NCBI RefSeq assembly: GCF_001646785.1
Contig: NZ_LRRH01000043.1
Location: forward strand, 31,404 to 95,403
Length of the DNA: 64,000 nucleotides
Reading direction: 5' to 3'
Source of the DNA: Rhodococcus phenolicus
Lineage (GTDB): Bacteria > Actinomycetota > Actinomycetes > Mycobacteriales > Mycobacteriaceae
This document shows, in pieces, positions 39,270 to 49,780 of the stretch. Below the pieces are notes generated by a model that had not been told where the DNA came from, did no database searches, and saw nothing but the letters and a program-made list of their open reading frames with translations. The position numbers were made by a program, and so were the translations under genes. Within the stretch, counting starts at the first letter, position 1. Every line of letters starts with the position of its first letter.

Positions 39270-40792
39270 CGCGGCGACCCGCCCCCGGGCCGTTCCGCGC
39301 CGCCCTGCAGTTCGTCCACCGCTTCGGCGAAGCTGCGACCCCGCTGCGCGTAGTCCGCGAACATGTCCAGCGACGCCGCGGACGGCGCCAGCAGCACCGC
39401 ATCGCCCGGCGAGGCCAGCGCGGCGGCCTCGCGGACCGCGACACGCATCGCGGCGGGGCCGTCAGCACCCGGCAGCGGAACCCGGCGCAGGGCGCCGCTC
39501 GACCCGGTGTCACTCGATTCGGGGCTGCTCACCGATCCATCGTCGCTCGTGTCGACGTGGACGACGGGGACCTGCGGGGCGTGTCGCGCCAGGGCTTCGG
39601 CGATCCGGCCGGCGTCACGGCCCAGCAACACGGCCGCGCGCAGCCTCGGCGCGACCTCCACGACGAGGTCGTCGACCTGCGCGCCCTTGAGCAGCCCGCC
39701 GGCCACCCACACCACGCTGCCGCGCGCGAGCAGCGACGTACGGGCCGCGTGCGGGTTGGTGGCCTTCGAATCGTCGATGTACTCGACGCCGTCGACCGTC
39801 CCCACCGGCGCGGCGCGGTGCGGCCCGACCCGGTGACGGCGCAGGCCGTCGTGGACCGCGGATTCGGGTACGTCGATCGAACGGGCGAGTGCCGCGGCGG
39901 CCAGCGCGTCGGACAGACCGGCCGGGCCCGGGGGCGAGACGTCCGCGACGGCGGCGAGCACGGCGGAGTCCGCGAAGGCGCGGTCCACCAGGACGTCACC
40001 GCTGATGCCGAGTTCGCCCCGCTGCGGGTATCCGAGGGTGAACCCGACGGTGACGACTGCCTGCGACCGGTCGCGCAGTCCCCCGGCGATCGGATCGTCG
40101 AGGCCGAGCACGCCGACGGTGCCGGTGAGGACGCGGGCCTTCGCGTCGATGTACCCCTCGATGCCGCCGTGCCAGTCCAGATGGTCCTCGGCGATGTTGA
40201 GGATCACGCCGGCGGCGGGCCGCACCGACGGCGCCCAGTGCAACTGGAAGGACGACAGTTCGACGGCGAGGACCTCGGCGCGCGGTTCGGTACGCCGCAA
40301 CGCGTCGAGAATGGGCAGGCCGATGTTTCCGCAGGCCACCGACGGCAGACCGGCGGCCTCGAGGATCGCGTGCAACATCGTCGTCGTGGTGGTCTTGCCG
40401 TTGGTTCCGGTCACCACCAGCCAGCGGCGGGGCGGTCCGTAGATCTCGGCGCGGTCGATGCGCCAGGACAGTTCGACGTCGCCCCAGATGGGTACCGCCG
40501 CGCCCGCGGCGTGGGAGAGCAGGGGCGCGTCGGGCGCGAACCCGGGACTCGTGACGACCAGCGCGAACCGCCGGAGCGACTCGGGGTCGCCGTCGGCCTC
40601 GGCGACCAGCGCGTCGAGGTCGACGGTGTCCGCGCCCATCTCACCGCAGCGGGCGAGCGCGTCCGCGTTGCGGTCGGTGACGGTCACGTGCGCCCCGAGG
40701 TCCGTGAGCGGGGTGACGACGGCGCGGCCCGAGATCCCGGCGCCGGCGACGAGCACCCGGGTGCCGCGCAGCCATTCCAGTTCGTGCGTCAC
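39266..40792 (-). CDS. murD: UDP-MurNAc-L-alanine--D-glutamate ligase (MurD)
   Basis: Mur ligase of 508 residues. The N-terminal domain begins [15 protein letters not shown]; the ATP loop GTNGKTTT is at about 129-136, followed by [14 protein letters not shown] and [17 protein letters not shown], the last typical of MurD. GTG at 40792 begins three bases after the mraY stop, with GGGGA in the mraY end as ribosome-binding site. Its stop overlaps ftsW by four bases. Confidence 0.97.
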   Translation of the reverse strand: MTHELEWLRGTRVLVAGAGISGRAVVTPLTDLGAHVTVTDRNADALARCGEMGADTVDLDALVAEADGDPESLRRFALVVTSPGFAPDAPLLSHAAGAAVPIWGDVELSWRIDRAEIYGPPRRWLVVTGTNGKTTTTTMLHAILEAAGLPSVACGNIGLPILDALRRTEPRAEVLAVELSSFQLHWAPSVRPAAGVILNIAEDHLDWHGGIEGYIDAKARVLTGTVGVLGLDDPIAGGLRDRSQAVVTVGFTLGYPQRGELGISGDVLVDRAFADSAVLAAVADVSPPGPAGLSDALAAAALARSIDVPESAVHDGLRRHRVGPHRAAPVGTVDGVEYIDDSKATNPHAARTSLLARGSVVWVAGGLLKGAQVDDLVVEVAPRLRAAVLLGRDAGRIAEALARHAPQVPVVHVDTSDDGSVSSPESSDTGSSGALRRVPLPGADGPAAMRVAVREAAALASPGDAVLLAPSAASLDMFADYAQRGRSFAEAVDELQGGAERPGGGSPR

Positions 40793-40795
40793 CGG

Positions 40796-41875
40796 TCAGT
40801 CCCCGATCGCCGCTAGGTATTCGCTGTAGAACAAGGCCATGCCCACGGCCGAGGCGATGGCCGCGAGCAGCCAGAACCGGATGATCACCGTGGTTTCGGC
40901 CCAGCCACCGAGCTCGAAGTGGTGATGGAACGGTGCCATCCGGAATACCCGGCGGCGACTGGATCGGAACACCGCCACCTGGATCACGACCGAAGCGGCC
41001 TCGGCGACGAACAGCGCGCCGATGACGACCATGAGCAGTTCGGTGCGGGTGGTGACGGACAGGCCGGCGAGCATGCCGCCGAGTGCGAGCGAGCCGGTGT
41101 CGCCCATGAAGATCTTGGCCGGGGCGGCGTTCCACCACAGGAAACCGATGCACGCGGCGGCGCCGGCGGCGCACAGCAGCGCCAGATCCAGCGGGTCGCG
41201 CACGTCGTAGCAACCCTTGCCGGGTTCGGCGACGCACGAGTTGCGGTACTGCCAGAACGTGATGATCACGTAGGCGCCGAGCACCAGGCTCATCGACCCC
41301 GCCGCGAGACCGTCGAGCCCGTCGGTCAGGTTCACGGCATTGGACCAGGCGCTGACCAGCAGATACACGAAGAGGATGAACACGATCGAGCCCATGGACA
41401 CGGTCGCGATGTCCCGGACATACGACAGGTGTGTGCTGCCGGGGGTCAGTCCGCTGTCGTTGCGGAACTGCAGGGCGAGAATTCCGAACGCGACCGCGGC
41501 GATGAGCTGGCCGACCAGCTTCGCGGTCTTGTTGAGCCCGAGGTTGCGCTGCTTGCGGATCTTGATGAAATCGTCGAGGAAGCCGACGCCGCCGAGGGCG
41601 GTGGTCAGGCCGAGCACCAGCAGACCCGACGCGGTCGGGCCCTCCGCGTCGTATCCGAGGCCGATCAGGTGCGAACCCCAGTAACCGGCCCACAGACCGG
41701 CGAGGATCGCGACGCCGCCCATCGTGGGGGTGCCGCGCTTGGCCTGGTGGCTCTGCGGCCCCTCGACACGGATCTCCTGACCGAAGCCCTGCCGCGAGAA
41801 CGCCTTGATCAGCACCGGCGTGAGCAGGATCGACACCGCCAGCGCGATGCCGGCAGCGAAAAGGATCTGTCTCAC
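40796..41875 (-). CDS. mraY: Phospho-MurNAc-pentapeptide translocase (MraY/MurX)
   Basis: A 359-residue polytopic membrane enzyme that transfers phospho-MurNAc-pentapeptide to decaprenyl phosphate to form lipid I. Signature loops are [28 protein letters not shown] with the Asp-Asp pair, [13 protein letters not shown], and [15 protein letters not shown] overlaps the murF stop by four bases. Confidence 0.97.
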   Translation of the reverse strand: MRQILFAAGIALAVSILLTPVLIKAFSRQGFGQEIRVEGPQSHQAKRGTPTMGGVAILAGLWAGYWGSHLIGLGYDAEGPTASGLLVLGLTTALGGVGFLDDFIKIRKQRNLGLNKTAKLVGQLIAAVAFGILALQFRNDSGLTPGSTHLSYVRDIATVSMGSIVFILFVYLLVSAWSNAVNLTDGLDGLAAGSMSLVLGAYVIITFWQYRNSCVAEPGKGCYDVRDPLDLALLCAAGAAACIGFLWWNAAPAKIFMGDTGSLALGGMLAGLSVTTRTELLMVVIGALFVAEAASVVIQVAVFRSSRRRVFRMAPFHHHFELGGWAETTVIIRFWLLAAIASAVGMALFYSEYLAAIGD

Positions 41876-43413
41876 CGTGCAGCCTCCGTTTCCACAGCAG
41901 AATCATTGTTCCCGGTGCCGCCGCCGAGTACCGCGTCTGCGACCGACCACAGGCCGACCGACTGCGACGCCTTCACCAGCACGACGTCGCCGGGTTCGAG
42001 CTCGTCCTCGAGTAGCGCGATCGCCGCGTCCGCGTCGGGAACGTGGCTGGCTTCCTCGCCCCAGGATCCTTCCATCACGGCGCCCTGGAACAGGCCGCGG
42101 ACCGGTCGCGTCGCACCGACGGCGACGATGCGGGTGACATCGAGACGCACCGCGAGCCGGCCGATGGCATCGTGCTCGACGACCGACTCGTCGCCCAGTT
42201 CCGCCATCTCCCCGAGCACGGCGAACGTCCGCCGCGGGGTGTCGCCGGCACGCGCCATGGTCACCAGTGCCTTGAGCGCGGCACGCATCGAGTCGGGGTT
42301 GGCGTTGTAGGCGTCGTCGATGACGGTGACGCCGTCGGCCCGCGTGCGTACCGCCATGCGATGTGCCGACACCGGGGCCGCACCACCGAGCGCCACCGCG
42401 ATCTGCTCGGGCGTCGCACCACATTCGAGGGCCGCGACGGCCGCGGTCAGGGCGTTGCCCACGTGGTGTTCGCCGTGCACGGCGAGGGTGACGTCGGCGC
42501 TGCGCTGTCCGCCCTCGGCTTCGGGATCGGTGATCACGAGCGTGAACGAGGCACGCGCCGAGTCGTCGAGATGCACGTTCTCGGCGCGGACGGTCGCCGA
42601 CGGCGAACTGCCGACGAACACGACGCGGGCTCGGGTACGCGAGGCCATCTTCACGACCAGGGGGTCGTCGGCGTTGAGGATCGCGACCCCGCCGTCGGCA
42701 GCGGACGGCAGGGACTCGACGAGTTCGCCCTTCGTCTGGGCGATGATCTCCTGCGATCCGAATTCGCCGAGGTGCGCGGTGCCGACGTTGAGAACGGCAC
42801 CGATACGCGGGGGCGCCACCGCGGCCAGGGCCGCGATGTGGCCGGGCCCGCGCGCGGACATCTCGAGCACCAGGTACCGGGTGTCACGGGTGGCGCGCAA
42901 CGCCGTCCACGGATGGCCGAGCTCGTTGTTGAACGATCCCGGGGGCGCGACGACCTCCCCGAGCGGTGCCAGCACCGCGGCGAGCAGATCCTTGGTCGAC
43001 GTCTTGCCGGCGGACCCGGTGACTCCGACGACGGTCAGGCCGGTGGCCGTCAGATCGTCGACGACGGCACGCGCGAGTCTGCCCAGGGCGGCGAGCACTG
43101 CAGCGCCCGATCCGTCCGTGTCGTGTTCGAATGCGAGCGAATTGGTCTCGGTGCGCGGCACCGGAGGCACCACGATCGCCGGGACGCCGACCGGCCGGGC
43201 CGCCAGGACCGCCACCGCGCCTGCGGCGACCGCCGCCCCGGCATGGTCGTGTCCGTCGGAGCGGGCGCCGGGCAGGGCGAGGAACAACCCGCCCGGGCCG
43301 ATCCGCCGCGAGTCGAACTCGACGGTGCCGGTCACCTCCGCCGACGGGTCGTCCACGTCGTGCAGGGTCCCACCGACGACCTCCGCGATGCGGGTCAGGG
43401 TCATCGGGATCAT
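41872..43413 (-). CDS. murF: UDP-MurNAc-tripeptide--D-Ala-D-Ala ligase (MurF)
   Basis: Mur ligase of 513 residues that completes the pentapeptide. The ATP loop is GSAGKTST (about 133-140); [19 protein letters not shown] and the [17 protein letters not shown] motif identify MurF. ATG at 43413 overlaps the murE stop by four bases; another in-frame ATG follows three codons later. Confidence 0.97.
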   Translation of the reverse strand: MIPMTLTRIAEVVGGTLHDVDDPSAEVTGTVEFDSRRIGPGGLFLALPGARSDGHDHAGAAVAAGAVAVLAARPVGVPAIVVPPVPRTETNSLAFEHDTDGSGAAVLAALGRLARAVVDDLTATGLTVVGVTGSAGKTSTKDLLAAVLAPLGEVVAPPGSFNNELGHPWTALRATRDTRYLVLEMSARGPGHIAALAAVAPPRIGAVLNVGTAHLGEFGSQEIIAQTKGELVESLPSAADGGVAILNADDPLVVKMASRTRARVVFVGSSPSATVRAENVHLDDSARASFTLVITDPEAEGGQRSADVTLAVHGEHHVGNALTAAVAALECGATPEQIAVALGGAAPVSAHRMAVRTRADGVTVIDDAYNANPDSMRAALKALVTMARAGDTPRRTFAVLGEMAELGDESVVEHDAIGRLAVRLDVTRIVAVGATRPVRGLFQGAVMEGSWGEEASHVPDADAAIALLEDELEPGDVVLVKASQSVGLWSVADAVLGGGTGNNDSAVETEAAR

Positions 43414-45137
43414 GCTGTGCCTCCATCTCGGGTGTCGCCCGTACCGTTCCGGCCGGGCTCGTCGGCCGGGTGTGCCGAGCGGGAACTCCGAGTGCGCTCG
43501 AGGGCGTCCGCCAGCACCTCCCGGTCGTCGAAGGGGTGTTTGACCCCGTGGATCTCCTGGCCGCGCTCGTGTCCCTTGCCTGCGACGAGCACGACATCGC
43601 CGGGTCCGGCCCAGCGGACCGCTGCCTCGATCGCGGCGGCGCGGTCGCCGATCTCGAGGATCTCGCCGCGCTCCGCGTCCGGCACGGAGCGGGCACCCTC
43701 GAGCATCGCGGCCCGGATCGTCGCGGGGTCCTCGGTGCGCGGGTTGTCGTCGGTGATCACGACGAGCTCGGCGCCGCGTGCCGCCGCGGCCCCCATGAGC
43801 GCCCGTTTGCCGCGGTCCCGGTCGCCACCCGCGCCGACGACCACCGCGATGCGTCCGGTGGTGCGACCGCGCAGCGTGGCGACGACGGCTTCGAGCGCAG
43901 CGGGCTTGTGCGCGTAGTCGACGACGGCGAGGAAGTCCTGGCCCCGATCGACGAGTTCGACCCGGCCCGGTACCGACACGGACGCGATGCCCTCGGCAGC
44001 GACAGCCGGGTCGACACCGGCCGCGGCGCACACCGCGGTGGCGAGCGCAGCGTTGGCGACGTTGTAGTGACCCGGAAGCCGCACCCGCACCCGGTGTGCC
44101 GTTCCGTCGGGCCCGGTGAGGGTGAACTCCTGGGATCCGTCGGCGGCTGCGAGCGCATCGCCGGCCGTCCAGTCCGCGGCGGGTGCGCCGGCGACGGTGG
44201 CGACGGTGACGGTCGCGGCGCCGGTGTTCTCGCCGGCGTGAGCTGCGCGGGCGATCCCCGCCATCCGGACGCCCCACTCGTCGTCGACACACACCACCGC
44301 GCGCCGCGCGCTGTGCGGTGACCCGGCGGCGAACAGCAGGGCCTTCGCCGCGAAATAGTCGTCGAGGTCCTTGTGGAAGTCGAGATGGTCCTGCGAGAGA
44401 TTGGTGAACGCGCCGACTGCGAAATCGACGCCCCCGACCCGGCCGAGTGCCAGGGCGTGGCTCGACACCTCCATCACGACCGTGTCGATGCCACGTTCGA
44501 GCATCGTGGCGAACAGCGCATGCAGCTGCGGCGCCTCGGGCGTGGTGAGCGCGCTGGGGACGCGGCGGCCGGCGATGCGGGTCTCCACCGTTCCGACGAG
44601 ACCGGTGGACCGGCCCGCAGCGGAGAGTCCCGCTTCGACGAGGTACGCGGTGGTGGTCTTGCCGGATGTGCCGGTGATGCCGAGGACCTGCATGCGGCGC
44701 GACGGGTGACCGTAGACGCTGGCGGACACCTCACCGAGGACCGACCGCGGATCGTCGTGCACCAGCACCGGGGTCGGTCCGGTCACGCTCGCGGCGACGA
44801 GGTCGCGACCCGCCGCGTCGGTCAGTACCGCGACGGCACCGCGTTCGAGCGCGGTCGCGGTGAACTGGGCGCCGTGAGCGTGAGCGCCGGGCAGCGCCGC
44901 GAACAGGTCGCCGGGACGCACGGCCTGAGCGCGCAGGTCGATGCCGGTGACGAGGTCCGCCGGCTCGACGGTGCCCTCGAAGTCCGGCTCGGCGGTGCCG
45001 TCGAAGTTCTGGGGAACCACGATCGTGTAGTCGGCGCCGACAGCGCCGGCCAGCTCCCGGAGCCGAGTCGCCGGTGGATGTTCGGGTCTCAGCCCCTCCA
45101 CGGGAGGGGACGGATCCGGACTCGGGGACACAGGCAC
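43410..45137 (-). CDS. murE: UDP-MurNAc-dipeptide--meso-DAP ligase (MurE)
   Basis: Mur ligase of 575 residues that adds meso-diaminopimelate. The ATP loop GTSGKTTT lies at about 156-163, and the DNPRTEDP motif near the C terminus is the known meso-DAP selector, agreeing with a DAP-type cell wall. GTG at 45137 is chosen, since GAGAGG lies six bases upstream. The frame stays open to 45263 and would add an REASR-HG tandem repeat of 24-base DNA units; this part is unlike MurE and I treat it as untranslated. A 166-base gap separates it from pbpB, the longest gap between pbpB and murC. Confidence 0.96.
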   Translation of the reverse strand: MPVSPSPDPSPPVEGLRPEHPPATRLRELAGAVGADYTIVVPQNFDGTAEPDFEGTVEPADLVTGIDLRAQAVRPGDLFAALPGAHAHGAQFTATALERGAVAVLTDAAGRDLVAASVTGPTPVLVHDDPRSVLGEVSASVYGHPSRRMQVLGITGTSGKTTTAYLVEAGLSAAGRSTGLVGTVETRIAGRRVPSALTTPEAPQLHALFATMLERGIDTVVMEVSSHALALGRVGGVDFAVGAFTNLSQDHLDFHKDLDDYFAAKALLFAAGSPHSARRAVVCVDDEWGVRMAGIARAAHAGENTGAATVTVATVAGAPAADWTAGDALAAADGSQEFTLTGPDGTAHRVRVRLPGHYNVANAALATAVCAAAGVDPAVAAEGIASVSVPGRVELVDRGQDFLAVVDYAHKPAALEAVVATLRGRTTGRIAVVVGAGGDRDRGKRALMGAAAARGAELVVITDDNPRTEDPATIRAAMLEGARSVPDAERGEILEIGDRAAAIEAAVRWAGPGDVVLVAGKGHERGQEIHGVKHPFDDREVLADALERTRSSRSAHPADEPGRNGTGDTRDGGTA

Positions 45138-45180
45138 CAGGTTCCTCTCGCTCTGCCGCAGCGGCGTTGCTGTCGCTGTT

Positions 45181-45252
45181 CGTCCGTGCTGCCGGGACGC
45201 TTCTCGTCCGTGTAGCCGGGAGGCTTCTCGACCGTGTGGCCGGGACGCTTCC
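45181..45252. repeat. Three tandem 24-bp repeats between pbpB and murE
   Basis: Three head-to-tail units of 24 bp begin at 45181, 45205 and 45229. They share CGTCCGTG at the start and GCCGGGACGCTTCT at the end, with a few differences per copy. The unit is a multiple of three, so the murE frame stays open through it. Confidence 0.85.
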
Positions 45253-45303
45253 CGCCGTGACACGTTACCGACACCGGCACTGCCGTCCGAACAGGGTCAC
45301 CAC

Positions 45304-47211
45304 TCAATCGACCTGCAGGATCAGCTTGCTGCCGGGGTCGGCAGACAGTGGCACGTTCTCGCGCTGCAACATCCACGCGGCGATGTTGTGGAACAGCGGC
45401 GCGGCGGATTGACCGCCGCTGCCGTCGGCGCTGCGCTTCGGCGCGTCGAGCATGATGCCGATGACGAACCGCGGGTCGTCGGCCGGGGCGATGCCGGCGA
45501 AGGTGATCCAGTATTCGGAATTGGAGTAGCACTTGCAGTTCTGGTCGATCTGCTGGGCTGTGCCGGTCTTCCCGCTGATCTGATAACCCTCGATCGCGGC
45601 AGGTGTGCCGGTACCCCGCTGATTCCCGGTGTCGTCCTGCACGACGGAACGGAACATGTCCCGGACCGTCGCGGCGGTCTGGGCCCCGATGACCCGCACC
45701 GGATCCGGACGCGGTGTTTCGGTGCGGGTTCCGTCCGGAGCGATCGTCGCGCGGACGATCCGCGGCGCGACACGCTCGCCGTCGTTGGCGATGGTCTGGT
45801 AAATGCCGGTCATCTGCAGCAGGGTCATCGACAGGCCCTGACCGATCGGGAGGTTCGCGAAGGTACCGCCGGACCACTGCTCCCGGCTGGGGACCAGGCC
45901 GTCGGACTCTCCCGGCAGCCCGACGTCGGTGCGGTGGCCGAGGCCGAACAGGTCGACCATCTGCGCGAACCGGTCCTCACCGACCCGCTGGGCCAGCATC
46001 AGCGTGCCCACGTTCGAGGATTTCCCGAAGACACCGGTCGTCGTGTAGGGCACGACACCGTGATCCCAGGCGTCCTTGACGCTGACACCGGACATCGTGA
46101 TCGACCCCGGCACCTGCAGCACCTCGTCCGGGGTGGTCAGCCCGTCCTCGATGGCCGCGGCCGCCGTGATGATCTTGTTCACCGAGCCGGGCTCGAACGG
46201 CGAGCTCACCGCGAGGTTGCCGAGCTGAGCGTCGGACTGCTTGTCGATGCCGACGGCGGGGTTGAACGTGCCGTCGTTGGCCATCGCGAGGACTTCGCCG
46301 GTCTGGGCGTCCAGGACGACCGCGGACGCGTTCTTCGCTTCCGACAGGTCCTTCGCGCGCTGCACCTGCTGCTGGACGTAGTACTGGATGTCGGAGTCGA
46401 TGGTCAGTTCGACGGCCGATCCGTCGACGGCGTCCTGACGGTCGCGCCAGCTGCCGGGGATCACGGCACCGTCGGATCCGCGGTCGTAGGTCGACGACCC
46501 GTCGGTGCCGGCCAGAACCGAGTCCATCGACGATTCCAGCCCGAGCAGTCCGTGACCGTCCCAGCCGGTCGCGCCGACGATGTTCGCTCCGAGCGACCCG
46601 CCCGGATACAGCCGGATGTCCTGGCGTTCGAGACCGACCTTGTCGTACTCGTCGACGATGGCCGCGGCGACACCGGGATCGACACCGCGGGCGAGGTAGA
46701 CGAAGGTCTCGTCGCTCTCGAGCTTCGCCAGCACGTCCTTCTCGGGCGCGGCGTCGCCGAGGGCTTCGTGCACCGTCTCCGCGACGCCCTTCAGATACTC
46801 CCCGGTCTCCGGCTTCGACGGGTCCTTCGCGTGGGCCTCGTCGAGTTCCCGGCGCACCCGCTGGGGCTGGAACGTGAGCGCCTTGGCCTCCATCGTGTAG
46901 GCCAGCGGAGCACCGTTGCGATCGGCGATCGTCCCGCGGGTGGCGGGTTCGACCAGTCGTGTCGTGCGCTGATTCGCGGATTCGGCGGTGAGGCTCGGCG
47001 CCTGCACGACCTGAACCCACAGCAGCATCGCGGCGGCGAGAGCGAGCGCACCGAACATGGCTGCGCGCCCCACCCTGTTCCGGAACCCGAATTCGGTGGT
47101 GTACGTGGCGGCCGACGTCCGGCGAGACCCCGCACGTCCGGCCGAGGCCGGGCGGCGGGGTGCGGGTGTGCGGCTGCGCGTGGGCCTGCGAGGTTGGGCG
47201 CCTCGGCTCAC
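45304..47211 (-). CDS. pbpB: Septal transpeptidase PbpB (FtsI/PBP3)
   Basis: Class B penicillin-binding protein of 635 residues that cross-links septal peptidoglycan with FtsW. A basic cytoplasmic tail and one transmembrane helix (AAMFGALALAAAMLLWVQVV) are followed by the pedestal domain and the transpeptidase domain with the active serine in SVNK (343-346), SSN (398-400) and KTGT (548-551). A Cys pair NCKCYSN lies after the KTGT motif. GTG at 47211 overlaps the upstream gene's stop by four bases. Confidence 0.97.
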   Translation of the reverse strand: MSRGAQPRRPTRSRTPAPRRPASAGRAGSRRTSAATYTTEFGFRNRVGRAAMFGALALAAAMLLWVQVVQAPSLTAESANQRTTRLVEPATRGTIADRNGAPLAYTMEAKALTFQPQRVRRELDEAHAKDPSKPETGEYLKGVAETVHEALGDAAPEKDVLAKLESDETFVYLARGVDPGVAAAIVDEYDKVGLERQDIRLYPGGSLGANIVGATGWDGHGLLGLESSMDSVLAGTDGSSTYDRGSDGAVIPGSWRDRQDAVDGSAVELTIDSDIQYYVQQQVQRAKDLSEAKNASAVVLDAQTGEVLAMANDGTFNPAVGIDKQSDAQLGNLAVSSPFEPGSVNKIITAAAAIEDGLTTPDEVLQVPGSITMSGVSVKDAWDHGVVPYTTTGVFGKSSNVGTLMLAQRVGEDRFAQMVDLFGLGHRTDVGLPGESDGLVPSREQWSGGTFANLPIGQGLSMTLLQMTGIYQTIANDGERVAPRIVRATIAPDGTRTETPRPDPVRVIGAQTAATVRDMFRSVVQDDTGNQRGTGTPAAIEGYQISGKTGTAQQIDQNCKCYSNSEYWITFAGIAPADDPRFVIGIMLDAPKRSADGSGGQSAAPLFHNIAAWMLQRENVPLSADPGSKLILQVD

Positions 47212-48011
47212 CGGCGCCCGTCCTCGGACTGCGTCGTCGGGTTCACGGGCATCAATTGTTCCGTCTGCGGGGGCGCGACCGTCGCATTGCCGGTCTCCGG
47301 CGTGGCGACTGCGTCCGGCGCGGGCGCCGGCGCAGGAGCGGCCTCGGGAACCGGTACCGGCCGGGCGGCCACAGCCGCCCCGCCGACGGGCGCGGGCGCC
47401 GGGGCCGGTGTGTTCACCGGGACAGGCGCCGGGGCTTCCGCTCGGTCGCCACCGACGGGCACGGGGCGCGGGTTCTCCGCACCCGCACTACCGGCGAGCG
47501 GGGCCGGACCGGTGCGGACGGCCGAGTTCGGCGGGTTCAACGGCGCGGCGGGCGCACCCTGTGCCGCAGTCGGTGTGCCCACGACCTGGACCGAGCCGTC
47601 CTCACCGACGACCAGGCGCGCCACCCCGCCCGTCGGGATCATGCCGAGTTCGGCGGCCTTCTCCGCGAGCACCGGAGCCGAGTTTCCGGCTTCCACGTCG
47701 CGCTGGAGCACCGCACGTTCCTGCATCAGGGTCTCGTTGTACGCGCGGGCGGCGCTGAGCTGGTAGGAGTCTTCCGCTGCCCGGGTCGTCAGCAGCAGCG
47801 TGACGGCCATCCCGACGCCGAGCAGCGCGAGGATCGTCGCGACGAACGGAATCCGGGTCGCCACCTTCGGCTGCTGGGTCGCCGTCGCCGCGCCGCGCGA
47901 CTCGCCCTTCACACCCAGCTGTGCTGCGCGCTGGTTCCGCCGCTGGTACGCACGCTGCGCCGCCGTGGATCGCGCCGAACGGCGGAGCGGGGATGCCACC
48001 TGAACGGTCAT
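47208..48011 (-). CDS. FtsL-like divisome membrane protein
   Basis: A 267-residue protein in the FtsL position between rsmH and pbpB. It has a basic cytoplasmic part, one transmembrane helix (FVATILALLGVGMAVTLLLT) near residue 60, and a short coiled coil (LSAARAYNETLMQERAVLQRDV) followed by APVLAEKAAELGMIPTGG, the FtsL pattern. A long Pro/Ala/Val-rich external tail of about 120 residues, unlike E. coli FtsL but common in actinobacterial Rv2164c-type proteins, closes it. ATG at 48011 follows the rsmH stop by three bases, with AGGAGG just before that stop. The name FtsL is inferred from topology and position. Confidence 0.85.
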   Translation of the reverse strand: MTVQVASPLRRSARSTAAQRAYQRRNQRAAQLGVKGESRGAATATQQPKVATRIPFVATILALLGVGMAVTLLLTTRAAEDSYQLSAARAYNETLMQERAVLQRDVEAGNSAPVLAEKAAELGMIPTGGVARLVVGEDGSVQVVGTPTAAQGAPAAPLNPPNSAVRTGPAPLAGSAGAENPRPVPVGGDRAEAPAPVPVNTPAPAPAPVGGAAVAARPVPVPEAAPAPAPAPDAVATPETGNATVAPPQTEQLMPVNPTTQSEDGRR

Positions 48012-48014
48012 CGG

Positions 48015-49040
48015 TTACCTCCTGGCGATTCGTTCTGCGGCACGCAGGCGTACGGGCGCCGAGCGTGGATTGCTCTCCATTTCGTGTTCCGAGGCCCGTT
48101 CCGCGCCCCGGGTGAGAATCTTCAGTTCCGGGCCCATTCCGGGCAGCTCCACCGGCAGGCCCTCGGGACTCCGGGACTTCGAGCGCGGAGTGAGCTCCTG
48201 CTTGACGACCCGATCTTCGAGGGACTGGTACGACATGAACACCACACGGCCGCCGACGGCGAGCGCGTCGAGTGCGTCCGGAACCGCGGCACGGAGCGAG
48301 TCGAGCTCGGCGTTGACCTCCACGCGCAGCGCCTGGAACGTCCGCTTGGCGGGATGTCCGCCGGTCCGACGCGACGCCGCGGGGATCGTCCGATAGAGCA
48401 GTTCGACGAGCTGACCACTGGTGCGGAACGGCGTCTTCTCGCGGGTGCGCACGATTTCGGAGGCGATCTTCCCCGCGAACCGCTCCTCTCCGTACGTGCT
48501 GAGGATGCGGGCGAGATCGCCGTGTCCGTACGTGTTGAGGACGTCGGCGGCGGTGATGCCCACGGTCGGGTCCATGCGCATGTCCAGCGGGGCGTCCTGC
48601 GAATAGGCGAAGCCGCGGTCGGCCTCGTCCAACTGCATCGAGGAGACCCCGAGGTCGAAGAGGATCGCGTGCACCGAGCCGACACGGTCCAGTCCGCATT
48701 CTTCGAGCGCGGCGGCGATGCCGTCGTAGCGGGTGTGGACGAAGTCGGTGCGATCCGCGAACGGTGCGAGCCGCGCTTCGGCGATGGCGAGGGCGTCGGG
48801 ATCGCGGTCGAGACCGATCAGGCGCAGGCCGGGATAGGTGCGCAGGAAGTGTTCGGAGTGTCCGCCGAGACCGAGTGTCGCGTCGACGTAGACGGCGCCC
48901 GCGCCGCCCGGCCCCGCGGCCACGATCGCGGGACCGAGGAGTTCGTCCGCACGTTCGAGGAGGACGGGAACGTGCGCGAAACCTTCGGCGGGGGCGTCAT
49001 CGGCCGCAGCGGCCGTCTCGTCGTCCTCGCCGTCCACCAT
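48015..49040 (-). CDS. rsmH: 16S rRNA (cytosine1402-N4)-methyltransferase RsmH
   Basis: SAM-dependent methyltransferase (MraW) of 341 residues acting on 16S rRNA C1402 near the P site. The motif [16 protein letters not shown] (about 51-66) binds [23 protein letters not shown] and the later [11 protein letters not shown] are family signatures. ATG at 49040 has GGAGGAACC directly upstream and is preferred over a start at 49124. It follows mraZ after a 240-base gap that contains a duplicated 27-bp sequence. Confidence 0.96.
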   Translation of the reverse strand: MVDGEDDETAAAADDAPAEGFAHVPVLLERADELLGPAIVAAGPGGAGAVYVDATLGLGGHSEHFLRTYPGLRLIGLDRDPDALAIAEARLAPFADRTDFVHTRYDGIAAALEECGLDRVGSVHAILFDLGVSSMQLDEADRGFAYSQDAPLDMRMDPTVGITAADVLNTYGHGDLARILSTYGEERFAGKIASEIVRTREKTPFRTSGQLVELLYRTIPAASRRTGGHPAKRTFQALRVEVNAELDSLRAAVPDALDALAVGGRVVFMSYQSLEDRVVKQELTPRSKSRSPEGLPVELPGMGPELKILTRGAERASEHEMESNPRSAPVRLRAAERIARR

Positions 49041-49163
49041 GGTTCCTCCGGGTCCTGCTCGGTCGATTCGGAGCGAATCGAGTCGTGGGGGTTCGATCGG
49101 TGAACGGTCGGGGTGCTGATACACGGGGCGGCGAATGCATCGAGGTCTCTGTCCGATTCGGGG

Positions 49164-49229
49164 ACCTGGCGCTGGGGAAGTGCGTCAGGGCTCCGTTGCC
49201 GAACCTGGCGCTGGGGAAGTGCGTCAGGG
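49164..49229. repeat. Perfect 27-bp direct repeat between mraZ and rsmH
   Basis: A 27-base sequence that begins ACCTGGCGCTGGGG and ends GTGCGTCAGGG occurs at 49164-49190 and 49203-49229 without a mismatch, with 12 bases between. It is in the mraZ-rsmH spacer, which is otherwise without a gene. I suspect a dispersed intergenic repeat but cannot test this here. Confidence 0.9.
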
Positions 49230-49280
49230 TCGGCCTCGGGCAGAGGCCTCGCGGCACTCGCCGCGCGACCGAAGCAGCGG

Positions 49281-49712
49281 TTACAGGATGTCTTGCAGCG
49301 CCTCGTCCCTCGCCTCCGAAAACTCTTCCTCGTGTTCGGCGAGGTAGGTCTCCCACGCCGTTGCGTCCCAGATCTCGAGGTGCTTGATCGCACCGATCAC
49401 GACGCAGTCCTTGGTGAGCCCGGCATACTTGCGGTGCGCTGCGGAGAGCGTGATCCGCCCCTGCGCGTCGGGTCGCTGTTCGTCGGTGCCGGACGCGAGG
49501 CTGCGCAAGAATGCGCGAGCCTGCGGATTGCTGCGCGACGCGGCCGCGGCCCGTTCTGCGAGCGCCGCGAACTCGTCGCGCGGAAACACGGTGAGGCTGT
49601 GGTCCTGCCCTTTGGTGATCATCAGCCCTCCCGCCAGTTCGTCTCGATACTTCGCCGGCAACGTGAGCCGACCCTTGTCATCCAGCTTCGGCGTGTGGGT
49701 TCCGAGAAACAC
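49281..49712 (-). CDS. mraZ: Transcriptional regulator MraZ
   Basis: A 143-residue protein with two SpoVT/AbrB-like swapped-hairpin domains ([20 protein letters not shown] and later [18 protein letters not shown]). MraZ forms rings and binds short direct repeats upstream of its own gene to control the dcw operon. GTG at 49712 lies after a G-rich site. Three GTGGG repeats at 10-bp spacing lie about 70-95 bases upstream. Confidence 0.96.
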   Translation of the reverse strand: MFLGTHTPKLDDKGRLTLPAKYRDELAGGLMITKGQDHSLTVFPRDEFAALAERAAAASRSNPQARAFLRSLASGTDEQRPDAQGRITLSAAHRKYAGLTKDCVVIGAIKHLEIWDATAWETYLAEHEEEFSEARDEALQDIL

Positions 49713-49780
49713 TCGTCACCCCCGCCTTCGCCGGCCGGACCATTCGTCTCCGACGGGGCAACCCGAGCCGCTCCGCCGCG

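Noticed and set aside
45138..45263. An N-terminal extension of MurE through the 24-bp repeats
   Set aside because: A strong ribosome-binding site lies at GTG 45137, MurE proteins do not have such an Arg/His/Ser repeat, and the extension has no ribosome-binding site. Kept only as a finding.
49135..49347. Small frames across the 27-bp repeat
   Set aside because: They owe their length to the repeat and to the antisense of mraZ; no start site or composition supports a gene.
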